Shown here piece by piece: positions 54,672 through 62,477 of a stretch of 64,000 nucleotides of DNA. Position 1 is the stretch's first letter, and each line of letters starts with the position of its first letter. The notes beneath the pieces are model-generated. The model saw nothing but the letters and a program-made list of their open reading frames with translations, ran no database searches and was not told where the DNA came from. The position numbers and the translations under genes are program-made. Origin of the DNA: Sphingopyxis sp. 2PD (lineage in GTDB: Bacteria; Pseudomonadota; Alphaproteobacteria; Sphingomonadales; Sphingomonadaceae); the NCBI RefSeq assembly GCF_005503695.1, contig NZ_SCMU01000002.1, forward strand, positions 248,001 to 312,000, read 5' to 3'.

Positions 54672-55714
54672 GCACCCGCAAAACCGCGCTCGTCGTCGCC
54701 CCCGGCCGCGGCACCTATGGCAAGGGCGAGCTCGGCAGCATCGCGCGGCTGCACGGCGCGCGCTTCGCGGACCTCATCGCCAACTTCGACGCCCAGCGCC
54801 GCGAGCGCGGCCAGCCGACGGTGACCGAACTCGACGGCGCCGATCGCTTCAGCGTCGCCACCCACATGCGCGGCGACGTTGCCGCACCCTTGATCTACAC
54901 CGCGACCGCGCTCGATTATCTCAGCATCGACCGCGAAAAATATGACGTCATCGCGGTCGCAGGCAATTCGATGGGCTGGTACAGCGCATTGGCGCTCGGC
55001 GGTGCAGTGTCGGTCGCGGATGGCTTCCGGATCAGCAATGCGATGGGCCTCAACAGCCAGACCCACGGCCCCGGCGGGCAGATTTTGCTGCAAGTCGTCG
55101 ACGAGGATTGGCGCCCGGTTCCGGGCTTGCGCGATGCGCTGTTCGCGCTGGTCGATTCCATCGCCGCGCGGCCCGGCCACGCCCTCGCGCTGTCGATCGA
55201 TCTTGCCGGGATGCTCGTCTGTGCGGGCGACGAAGCGGGCCTCGCCGCGCTCCTCGCCGAAGCGCCGCCGACGCCGGGGCGCGATCCGCTGCGCCTTGCG
55301 GGCCATGGCCCGTTCCACACCCCGCTGATGTTCGGCAGCGCGGACAAGGCGAAGGCCGAACTGCCGCCCGCGCTGTTCGGCGCGCCGACGATCCCGATGG
55401 TCGATGGTCGCGGCCATGTCTGGCGCCGCTTTGCCAGTGATCCGGCGGCGGTGTGGGATTACACCTTTGGCCACCAGATCCTCGCGCCCTACGACTTCGC
55501 GCTGTCGGTGCAGGTCGCGGTCAAGGAATTTGCCCCCGACGTCATCATCCTGCCCGGTCCCGGCGACACGCTGGGCGGCGCGATTGCGCAATCGCTGATC
55601 GGCATCACCTGGCAGGGGATCGCGGGCAAGGGTGATTTCATGGCGCGGCAGGCATCGGACCCGATCCTGCTGTCGATGGGCCGCCCCGAACAACGCGCGC
55701 TCGTCACCAGCTGA
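54668..55714 (+). CDS. FabD-like acyltransferase (malonyl-CoA:ACP transacylase family)
   Basis: The 348-residue protein has an acyltransferase core: the GxSxG nucleophile in AVAGNSMGWYSALALGG (Ser about residue 99), and the catalytic His in LAGHGPFHTPLM. It lacks a signal peptide. Its ATG overlaps the E1 stop (ATGA), so the pair is translated together. FabD-type enzymes transfer malonyl or acyl groups between CoA and ACP; a role in passing the E1-derived acyl unit to a carrier is inferred from the pairing only. It diverges from typical FabD and is not the housekeeping copy by context. Confidence 0.83.
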   Translation: MSTRKTALVVAPGRGTYGKGELGSIARLHGARFADLIANFDAQRRERGQPTVTELDGADRFSVATHMRGDVAAPLIYTATALDYLSIDREKYDVIAVAGNSMGWYSALALGGAVSVADGFRISNAMGLNSQTHGPGGQILLQVVDEDWRPVPGLRDALFALVDSIAARPGHALALSIDLAGMLVCAGDEAGLAALLAEAPPTPGRDPLRLAGHGPFHTPLMFGSADKAKAELPPALFGAPTIPMVDGRGHVWRRFASDPAAVWDYTFGHQILAPYDFALSVQVAVKEFAPDVIILPGPGDTLGGAIAQSLIGITWQGIAGKGDFMARQASDPILLSMGRPEQRALVTS

Positions 55715-55739
55715 CGTTGCACGGGAAACGAATAGGGCC

Positions 55740-55764
55740 GGCAGGGAAAGGAACATTCCCTGCC
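55740..55764 (+). terminator. Stem-loop after the E1-acyltransferase operon
   Basis: GGCAGGGAA pairs with TTCCCTGCC around a 7-nt loop, 25 bp after the stop. No T tract follows, so it may be a weak terminator or an mRNA-stabilising stem. The rest of the 190-bp gap to the next gene shows nothing else. Confidence 0.5.
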
Positions 55765-55906
55765 GACCCTGTCGGTCGCGCGCGATCAGGTGGGGTGGAC
55801 CGCGCGCGGGTGAACGGCAGCGCCCATGGGGACCAACTCAAGAGCGGTGCGCCGTTCATTTGCCTTATAGGCGGCGCGCGGCGAGGTTGGCCGCGCCACG
55901 CGGCGA

Positions 55907-56569
55907 TCATGCACCGAAATGGACCGGATTGACCGCGGCGCCGCCCGCCTGCTCGGCGATGAATTGCCAGCGCAGCAGTTCGGCGACGCTGTCGGCCCCG
56001 GCGCGGCGCATGATCTTGGCGCGGTGAACCTCGACCGTGCGCGGGCTGAGATCGAGCTGCCGCGCGATCGCCTTGTTGCCGAGCCCCGCGGCGATCGCGT
56101 CCAATATGCTGCGCTCGCGCGGGGTCAGCGCCGCCAGCCGCGCCTCTGCCTCGCGGCGCCGGTGCAGCGCCGCTTGCCGCACCTGCCAGTCGTCAGCCGC
56201 CGCGTCGATGACTCGGCGCACGATGCGCGGGTCGAGCGGCGCCGCGAGCAGGTCGCGCGCGCCGCCGCGCAGGATCGCGCGCGATTCGGCGATGCTCAGC
56301 TGCTCGGCGGCAACAAAGACCGCCAGATCGCCGCGCCCAGCGATCCGTTCGAGCAACGCCGCGCCGCTGACCCGCCCGGGCTGGTGCCAGCGAAAGAGCA
56401 GGATCGCGCCGCCGCCCTTGCCGTCGTCGCCGTCGCCGTCGATCCAATCATCGGCGCTGGCAAAACAGCGGACAATCCGCCCGGCGCCCACCGCCAGCGC
56501 GCGAAAACAGGCCGCGCGCTCGGCGGGATCGGGCAGGATCAGGTGGATATGGCCCGCAACATTGCTCAC
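55907..56569 (-). CDS. LuxR/FixJ-type transcriptional regulator with a degenerate receiver domain
   Basis: The 220-residue protein has a C-terminal LuxR helix-turn-helix (LTPRERSILDAIAAGLGNKA then RQLDLSPRTVEVHRAKIMRR, residues 147-190). The N-terminal 125 residues follow the FixJ receiver outline, but the phospho-acceptor Asp is replaced (LLFRWHQP in place of VTDLRMP, Arg60), the conserved Lys reads Ala (LLAAPL), and the acidic pair near the N terminus is reduced to PDP. It is probably phosphorylation-independent. The likely start is a GTG giving VSNVAGHIHL. No sensor kinase is next to it. Confidence 0.82.
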   Translation of the reverse strand: MSNVAGHIHLILPDPAERAACFRALAVGAGRIVRCFASADDWIDGDGDDGKGGGAILLFRWHQPGRVSGAALLERIAGRGDLAVFVAAEQLSIAESRAILRGGARDLLAAPLDPRIVRRVIDAAADDWQVRQAALHRRREAEARLAALTPRERSILDAIAAGLGNKAIARQLDLSPRTVEVHRAKIMRRAGADSVAELLRWQFIAEQAGGAAVNPVHFGA

Positions 56570-56670
56570 CCGATCCTGCTGCCCCCGCCGCGTCGCCGCG
56601 ACCAGCGCGAATCGATCGGCGACGGCGCCGTTCCGGAGCGATCGCGCGCTGCTTGCCGCGACCGGTGCGA

Positions 56671-58128
56671 TCAGCCGGTGATCAGTTGAACCGCCGCAGG
56701 TCCGTAAAGCGCTACCATGAAGATGCCGGCGGTCACCGCGCCGACGAGCAGGCTGCGCCGGTCCTTGATCGCAAAGGCGACCGGATCGCCCTCGACCTCG
56801 CCGCGCCGCGCCATGATCCAGATACGGTTCAGCCAGTACAGCAGCGGCAGGCAGAGCAGCCACAGCATTTGCGGCTGCGCATAATTGGCCGCGGTCGCCG
56901 GATCATGGGCAAAGAGCGCCAGCACGAGGATCGCGACCATCCCCGCCGAAATGCCCGACATCATCACGACGTCCAGATCGCCGCCGACATAGCCGCGCCC
57001 GCTCAGCAGGCGCGCGGGCTCGATCGCGTCGCGCATTTCGACATAGCGCTTCAGATAGGCGAGGCTGAGGAACAAAAAGACCGAAAAGAGCAGCAACCAG
57101 AAGCTCAAGGCGACGCCGATCGCGATCGCGCCGATCCAGATGCGGATCGTGTACAGCGAGGCGAGGACGATCGCGTCGCCGACCATCACCGCCTTCAACC
57201 GGAACGAGTAAGCGGTCGTGATCGCCATATAGGCGAAGAACCAGAGCATGAGTTCGGGCCCGCCGAGCCACCAACCCCCGGCCAGCCCGATCGCCGCCAG
57301 CAGCAGCGACAGCCCCAGTGCGGCGGGAATGGTCAGGTCGCCATGCGCCAGCGGGCGCTTCCATTTGGTGCGATGCGCGCGGTCGGCGTCGATGTCGAGC
57401 AGGTCGTTGAGCAAATAGATCGACGAGGCGATCAGCGACATTAGCAGCGCCGCCGCCACCGCGGTCAGCAGCACCGCGGGGTTTGTGAATTGGCCCGATG
57501 TCATCGCGGGAACGACCACCAGCGCGTTCTTGGCCCATTGGTGCGGCCGCATCGCCTTGACGATGGTGCGTACGGCGCCGGGGCGCGGGTCGCCGAGCCG
57601 CGCGACCGTCGACCCTGCCGGAACATGGCCGACCGACCAGCCCTGCCGCGCCTCGCGCCACAGGCACGTATCGGCGCGGCTGTCGCCGACATAGTCGAAC
57701 GGCGCGTCGTCGATGCGGGCGCGGATCGCGGCCAGTTTTGCCGGACCTTTCAGATTGGACCGGCCGCGCGTCGCGATAACCGGATCGGCAAGCCCCAGAT
57801 GATCGGCGATGCCGCGGATGTGGCGCCCGTGGCTCGCGCTCGCCAGGATCACCGGGCGCCCGACGGCCTTTGCCTCGTCGATCAGGCGGAGCACTTCGGG
57901 CCGATAGGGCAAGCGCGCCGGATCTATGCGGTCGCGCCGCGCCGCCAGTGTCTTGGCGACCGCGCGCCCCGCGATCAGCCAGCCCAGCACCGCGATCAGC
58001 GCCGCGATGCCCGACCGAGCGATCCGCACAAAGCTTTCGAGCGAGAGATCGGCGCGCACCAGCGTCCCGTCGACGTCGACGAACAGCGGCACCGGCTTGT
58101 CAGAGCGGAGGGGCTGCTCAGGCGGCAC
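56671..58128 (-). CDS. HAD phosphatase fused to UbiA-type prenyltransferase (DPPR synthase-like)
   Basis: The 485-residue protein has an N-terminal HAD domain with VDVDGTLV (catalytic DxD), SASHG and GDSRADTCLW, then a UbiA membrane domain of about nine helices. The Asp-rich motif NDLLDIDADRAHRTKWKRPL and the second, SLAYLKRYVEMRDA, match decaprenyl-phosphate phosphoribose synthases, which attach PRPP-derived ribose phosphate to polyprenyl phosphate. The fused HAD could then remove the 5-phosphate. The gene overlaps the upstream GT39-like gene by 11 bp, forming an operon with it and an SMR transporter. Confidence 0.88.
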   Translation of the reverse strand: MPPEQPLRSDKPVPLFVDVDGTLVRADLSLESFVRIARSGIAALIAVLGWLIAGRAVAKTLAARRDRIDPARLPYRPEVLRLIDEAKAVGRPVILASASHGRHIRGIADHLGLADPVIATRGRSNLKGPAKLAAIRARIDDAPFDYVGDSRADTCLWREARQGWSVGHVPAGSTVARLGDPRPGAVRTIVKAMRPHQWAKNALVVVPAMTSGQFTNPAVLLTAVAAALLMSLIASSIYLLNDLLDIDADRAHRTKWKRPLAHGDLTIPAALGLSLLLAAIGLAGGWWLGGPELMLWFFAYMAITTAYSFRLKAVMVGDAIVLASLYTIRIWIGAIAIGVALSFWLLLFSVFLFLSLAYLKRYVEMRDAIEPARLLSGRGYVGGDLDVVMMSGISAGMVAILVLALFAHDPATAANYAQPQMLWLLCLPLLYWLNRIWIMARRGEVEGDPVAFAIKDRRSLLVGAVTAGIFMVALYGPAAVQLITG

Positions 58129-59404
58129 TGGGCGATCCCCTTCGCGCGAAAAACCGCTCGATCCAGGCGGCGACCGGCACCGCCGCCAGGACGATCAACA
58201 GCGGAATCACCGGATCCCGGTATCGGACGATGATATAGGCGGCGGCGTGGATCAGCCAGAAGCCCGCGATCATCGCCACAAAAATCCATTTGGCGTCGGG
58301 CGCGACCCGCCGCGAGGCGAAGGCGAACAGCCCGAGCAGCAGGATCAGGCCATATTGCGCGACCTCGACCAGCCGGATCGCGGCGACCGCTTTCGACGCC
58401 GCCATCTCGCCCGCGTCGGGGAGATTGGGCTGCCAGAAATAGACGAGTTTGAGCGCCGCGAGCCGCGCCGCCGCGCCGGGGTTCGCGGCGATCCAGTCGA
58501 GCGCTTCGGCTTGCAGGCGGTCGGCGTTGCCGACCTCGCCCAGCTGAGCGCGCGTCGCGTTCCAGTCCTTGCCCAGCGGCGTGTCGGCGATGCTGACGAA
58601 GCGGCCCGTCGCCGCGGGGTTGTTGCCCAGATACAGGTTGAAGGCGGCGTTGGTGGTCAGCACCGGGCGCCCGACCATCTGGTTCGTCGTATAAAGCCAC
58701 GGCGCCATCAGCACCGCGGCCCCGGCGACGAAGCACAGCCCCGCGGCAAAGGCCGACGCAAATCTGCCGCGCGCGCGCCACAGCAGCAACAGCGCGGCGC
58801 CAACGCCAAGGCAGAGCAGCAGCGCCGATCCGCCCGTGATCAGCGCGGCGCCCCACAATAGCCCGGCGACCGATGCCGCGGCCATCGGACGCTGGTCGCG
58901 CGCGATCGCGATCGCGCACAGCGCGATGCCGAGCAGCAAGGGCGTGGTCAGATTCTCCTTCGCCAACATCGTCGCGTTCCACAGCCCGGGCAGCCAGAGC
59001 GCATAGGCGGCGGCGGCGAGCAGCCCCGCGCTGCGCTGCGCCGACAGCGCAAAGCCAAGCCGGTAGATCAGCCAGACGCTGATCGCGCAGAGCAGCATGT
59101 TGACCGCGAGCGCCGCGGGCACCGAACTGCCCAAAATCGCTAAGAAGGGCGCGAGCAGCAGCGGGTAACCCGCGCTGTAAAAGGCGTGCTGCCCGTAATG
59201 ATCCGCCAGCTCGCCGCGTTCCGCCAGACCCTCGGCCATCGTGAAATAGGCGAGCGCGTCGCTTTCGAGCAGATGTTGCAAGGCCCAGGCAGCGGCCAGT
59301 CGCAGGCCGATCGCGACCAGCATGATCGTGATGAGCAGGATCGCGCTCGTCCGCGGCGAAAGCTGCGATGACGAAGGGCTCATGACGGGCGCGGACGCGA
59401 TCAT
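58118..59404 (-). CDS. GT39/ArnT-like membrane glycosyltransferase
   Basis: The 428-residue protein is a GT-C fold glycosyltransferase with about ten membrane helices. The first periplasmic loop has the acidic motif ESDALAYFTMAEGLAERG and then FYSAGYPLLLAPFLA, as in ArnT/PMT relatives that use a polyprenyl-phosphate sugar as donor on the outer face of the inner membrane. Neighbours supply a donor-making UbiA protein and an ArnE/F-like transporter. Starts at 59404 or 59383 are both possible; neither has a clear ribosome binding site. Confidence 0.85.
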   Translation of the reverse strand: MIASAPVMSPSSSQLSPRTSAILLITIMLVAIGLRLAAAWALQHLLESDALAYFTMAEGLAERGELADHYGQHAFYSAGYPLLLAPFLAILGSSVPAALAVNMLLCAISVWLIYRLGFALSAQRSAGLLAAAAYALWLPGLWNATMLAKENLTTPLLLGIALCAIAIARDQRPMAAASVAGLLWGAALITGGSALLLCLGVGAALLLLWRARGRFASAFAAGLCFVAGAAVLMAPWLYTTNQMVGRPVLTTNAAFNLYLGNNPAATGRFVSIADTPLGKDWNATRAQLGEVGNADRLQAEALDWIAANPGAAARLAALKLVYFWQPNLPDAGEMAASKAVAAIRLVEVAQYGLILLLGLFAFASRRVAPDAKWIFVAMIAGFWLIHAAAYIIVRYRDPVIPLLIVLAAVPVAAWIERFFARRGSPSAA

Positions 59405-59434
59405 CGGGCGGTGCCTGAACGCCGCGGCAAGGAT

Positions 59435-59803
59435 TTACGCGGACCGCGCGACGAGCACGCAGCCCGCGGCGATCATCAAGGTTCCGGCGATGCGCGCCGC
59501 GCTCAGGCTTTCGTCAAGCCACCAGGCACCGGCGAGCATCGTCAATATGAAGCCGATCCCCACGAACGGATAGGCCAGCGACAGCGGCGCGCGGCCCAGC
59601 ACGAACAGCCAAAGCAGCGCGCCGACACCATAAAGACAGAGGCCGAGCAGGATCATCGGCGATTGCACCAGCCCGCCAATTTCGCCGCCGATTCCCGCCG
59701 ATCGCCCGCTCGCGGCGGACGTGGTCCCGACTTTCAGCGCCAGCTGCGCGAGCGCCGACAGGCTGACGCTGGCGAGAATGAGCAGGAACAGGCGCGCAGT
59801 CAT
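59435..59803 (-). CDS. Small multidrug-resistance/EamA-type membrane protein (ArnE/F-like)
   Basis: The 122-residue protein has four hydrophobic helices (LFLLILASVSLSALAQLAL, MILLGLCLYGVGALLWLFVL, SLAYPFVGIGFILTMLAGAW and RIAGTLMIAAGCVLVA) with the SMR/EamA pattern ALAQLALKVG and LSLAYPFVGIGF. Proteins of this type flip undecaprenyl-phosphate-linked aminoarabinose. As first gene of the operon with the GT39 and HAD-UbiA genes, it is likely the flippase for their lipid-linked sugar. Confidence 0.85.
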   Translation of the reverse strand: MTARLFLLILASVSLSALAQLALKVGTTSAASGRSAGIGGEIGGLVQSPMILLGLCLYGVGALLWLFVLGRAPLSLAYPFVGIGFILTMLAGAWWLDESLSAARIAGTLMIAAGCVLVARSA

Positions 59804-59980
59804 GGGCGATCTTTCGGTTTATCAGCGGTTTGCCATTAGTCGCGGCGTTTCAAGATAAGATTAATTGCCGCGCGATTGTCGAGCAAATTCGCGCGATCGG
59901 GTCGAGCCCGTGCGGAACGGCTGGAAATGCACTGGTGCATGGCCGGTCTTGCGGCGCTCGCACGCCCAGGGAACGATGGC

Positions 59981-60319
59981 ATGATGATGACAGCTAGCGC
60001 TCTCTTTCGCTTGATGGCCGCCCTTGCCATCGTGTCGGCCCCGCCGGTCGCGGCGGAAAGGCCGGCACGTTACAGCGAGGAAGCGATCCTCAACGGCACA
60101 ACCGTCGCCATCGCGTCGCAGCAGCTGTGCGGGTTTCGCGTCGACGAACCGGCGATCCGGGCATTTCTCGCGGCCAAACTTCCCGACCTTACGCCCGAAC
60201 TGATCGCGCTTCAGCTGCGCGGCTATGCCCGCATCCTGCCGACGCTGGGCCCCGAGCAGCGCCAGCGCCATTGCACCGAAATCCGCGAGCTGGCGGCGGC
60301 GGCCGGTTGGCTGCGCTGA
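59981..60319 (+). CDS. Hypothetical small secreted protein
   Basis: No family is recognised. The 112-residue protein has a signal peptide (LFRLMAALAIVSAPPVAA) and a helical domain with two cysteines (QQLCGFRVDEPA and QRHCTEIRELA). Three ATG codons in a row open it; AGGGA lies 9 nt upstream. It diverges from the SMR operon and lies left of the scarred segment beginning about 60.3 kb. Confidence 0.6.
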   Translation: MMMTASALFRLMAALAIVSAPPVAAERPARYSEEAILNGTTVAIASQQLCGFRVDEPAIRAFLAAKLPDLTPELIALQLRGYARILPTLGPEQRQRHCTEIRELAAAAGWLR

Positions 60320-60360
60320 CACAGTGGCTGTCGGCCCACAAGACATGGTGGCGGGCTGGT

Positions 60361-60472
60361 GACCCCTACGGGAGGGGTCGGATGGGCTACAAGCCCACGG
60401 TTTTCCGTCATTTTCTGCGACGTGAGACGACGCATGTGTACTCAGTGGGTGTACTCACGATCGTGAGCACAC
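60361..60472. other. String of hairpins plus three GTGTACTCA motifs and a 24-bp palindrome
   Basis: GACCCCT-AGGGGTC (60361-60379), TGGGCT-AGCCCA (60383-60397) and ACGG-TTTT-CCGT form three successive small hairpins. They are followed by GTGTACTCA at 60436-60444 and 60449-60457 and its inverted form at 60464-60472. The last two make a 24-bp palindrome with one mismatched pair and a CTCACGATCGTGAG core. It may be an operator left from a lost promoter region, or the end of a mobile element. No gene is supported here. Confidence 0.5.
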
Positions 60473-60494
60473 TGTCGCGATAGCCGTTGATGAG

Positions 60495-60971
60495 GTGATC
60501 TGTAAAGGCTGCTTTGTCGCGGACGAACATTGGCTGAATGTGGTCGACGTCAACCTCAACGGCAGCTTCTGGTGCGCGCGAGCGTTCGGGCGGCATATGC
60601 TGGCGGCAGGGCGGGGGAGCATCGTCAATGTCGGGTCGATGTCGGGCTTCATCGTCAACCGGCCGCAGCCGCAAAGCTATTACAACGCGTCGAAGGCGGC
60701 GGTGCATCAGCTGACCAAAAGCCTGGCCGCCGAATGGGCTGGCCGCGGCGTGCGGGTGAATGCGGTGGCGCCAACCTATATCGCGACGCCGCTCAACGCT
60801 TTTGCCGACCAAGAGGGCGAGATGTATCGCCGCTGGATCGACGGCACGCCGATGGCGCGGCTGGGCGCGCCCGAGGAGGTGGCGGCAGTGATCCTGTTCC
60901 TGGCGTCGGACATGGCGAGTCTGATGACCGGGAGCGTGGTGCTGGCCGACGGTGGATATAGTTGCTGGTAG
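60495..60971 (+). pseudogene. SDR family oxidoreductase, 5'-truncated
   Basis: The 158-codon frame begins in the middle of a short-chain dehydrogenase. Recognisable parts are HWLNVVDVNLNGSFWCARAF, the catalytic Ser in SIVNVGSMSG, the YNASK Tyr-Lys pair, and the end EEVAAVILFLASDMASLMTG with DGGYSCW. The N-terminal Rossmann half with TGxxxGxG and NNAG (about 95 residues) is missing, so cofactor binding is impossible. Homology starts near 60520. A GTG at 60495 keeps the frame open, but the product would be inactive. Confidence 0.82.
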
Positions 60972-60993
60972 CGGACGCCAAAAACATCGTCAT

Positions 60994-61057
60994 TGCGAGT
61001 GAAGCGAAGCAATCCAGAGCGGTTTACGCCACTCTGGATTGCTTCGCTTCGCTCGCA
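60994..61057. repeat. Palindromic repeat (GCGAAGCAATCCAGAG family)
   Basis: Arms 60994-61019 and 61032-61057 match at 25 of 26 positions with a 12-nt loop. It lies between the SDR fragment and the TonB-receptor fragment and could act as a terminator. Confidence 0.88.
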
Positions 61058-61104
61058 CCACGCTCTGCAAACCCCGTCTGCGGATCGGCACAATCGTCAA
61101 CCTT

Positions 61105-61134
61105 TCATATAGGTCAAAAAGCTGTCAGATAGGT
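61105..61134 (+). promoter_or_regulatory. Two direct repeats TCANATAGGT spaced by 20 bp
   Basis: TCATATAGGT (61105-61114) and TCAGATAGGT (61125-61134) are direct repeats whose starts are 20 bp apart, two helical turns, so both face the same side of DNA. They lie 41 bp upstream of the receptor fragment and may be an activator or repressor site for the once-intact gene. Confidence 0.35.
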
Positions 61135-61174
61135 TTCGACGGGCGGCCAAGACCGCCGTATCTGGGGATGTCTG

Positions 61175-61327
61175 ATGACCAAGCTGAAATTTGCCGTTTC
61201 CACCGCCGTGCTGGCGACCATGCTCATCGTGGCGCCGACCTATGCACAGGATGCGGCCGCGCCTGCGGCGAACGACGCTGAAGACGAGGGCATCATCGTC
61301 GTGACCGCACGTAGTCGAACGAAATGA
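61175..61327 (+). pseudogene. TonB-dependent receptor, N-terminal fragment
   Basis: This 50-codon frame has the signal peptide of a TonB receptor (FAVSTAVLATMLIVAPTYAQ), an acidic linker, and the TonB box EGIIVVTARSR, after which homology stops and the frame closes four codons later. The plug and barrel are gone. The break point, near 61310, is also where the opposite-strand glycosyltransferase loses homology. The last 35 bp overlap that gene. Confidence 0.82.
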
Positions 61328-62477
61328 GCCCGAGCATCCACAGCGGGGGCACGAGCAGATAGCCCGCCACCTCGACGATCGGTCCGATGACGTCGACGAT
61401 CCACACTTGTCCGAAGCCGACCAGGCCGATCCGGCCGTAGCGGGGATTGAGGAACATGTCCTTGTGTGCCCGGAAGGTTTCAAGTGACCCGCGTTGCCAG
61501 CGCGCCCGCTGGTTGCCGAGTATGGCCGCCGTCTCGGGCGCCTCGGTCCAGCTGACCGGCTCCGGAATATAGACGATCCGGTACGGGCGCTTCAGGTCGC
61601 GCATCCGGCGATGGAGCTTGACCACGAGTTCCATATCCTCGCCCACCGTGTCCGCGCTGAAGCCGCCGACATCGATCACGCTGTTGCGGCGAAAGAGACC
61701 GAATGCGCCGGAGATGATCAAAAGCGTCTGCATCTCGCTCAGTCCGAGCCGCGCCATCAAGAAGGCGCGCAGATATTCCACAACCTGCATCAGGGCGAAG
61801 AAGTTGCGGGGCAGGCGCGCTTCGACCACGCGTCCCCCTTCGACGCGGCAGCCGTTGGCGATGCGGATCGTTCCCCCGACGGCGACCGTGCGCGCCGGAT
61901 CGTCGATAAATGGGCGCACGGCTCGCATCAGCGCGTCAGGCTCGAGCAGCGTATCAGCGTCGATCACGCATACGAGCGGCGTCCGGGCGACGTTGATGCC
62001 GGCATTCATCGCATCGGCCTTGCCGCCATTTTGCTTGTCGACGAGGAACAGGCGCGGCCGAGCGGGCGCGGCGTAGAGGCCGCGGATCGGCTGATGCGCA
62101 AGCGCGCGATCGTGATAGCGCGCGACGGGCCGCATCGAATAATGGTCGATCAGGGTCTGGAGCGTCGCATCCTTCGATCCATCGTTGACGACGATGACTT
62201 CAAAATCGGGATAATGGAGCGCGAGCAGCGCCTCGACGCTCTCGATGATAGTGACTTCCTCATTATAGGCAGGGGCGACGATGGCGATCGAGGGCGCGAT
62301 ATCGCCAAAGCGGTCCCATAGCGCGCTGGTCGAGGCGTGGGCCGGTCGGCGATGGAGTGCGAGGGCGGCGAAGAGCAACTGGACGATGTAGAATAGGATC
62401 TGGATCAGTCCGCACGCAATCACGAACAGTGTCACGATCTCGGCAGCGCGAAACAACCAGTCCGGAGCGCTGATCAC
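61293..62477 (-). pseudogene. Family 2 glycosyltransferase, 3'-truncated
   Basis: This 394-residue membrane GT2 has an N-terminal helix (IVTLFVIACGLIQILFYIV), the nucleotide-binding IAIVAPAYNEEVTI, VIVVNDGSKD, CVIDADTLLEPDAL (DxD), GEDMELVVKLH and the QRARWQRG motif of processive synthases. It ends abruptly at LLVPPLWMLGLISFDYVRSR, in a membrane helix. Relatives continue for roughly 80-90 residues with two more helices and a conserved cytoplasmic end, so it is truncated at the scar near 61310. A GTG start overlaps the HEAT gene stop (GTGA). Partial activity cannot be excluded. Confidence 0.78.

Noticed and set aside
60408..60812. 134-codon minus-strand frame across the palindromic operator-like region
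   Set aside because: It spans the SDR fragment antisense and the palindrome, and shows no domain; it is not a gene.
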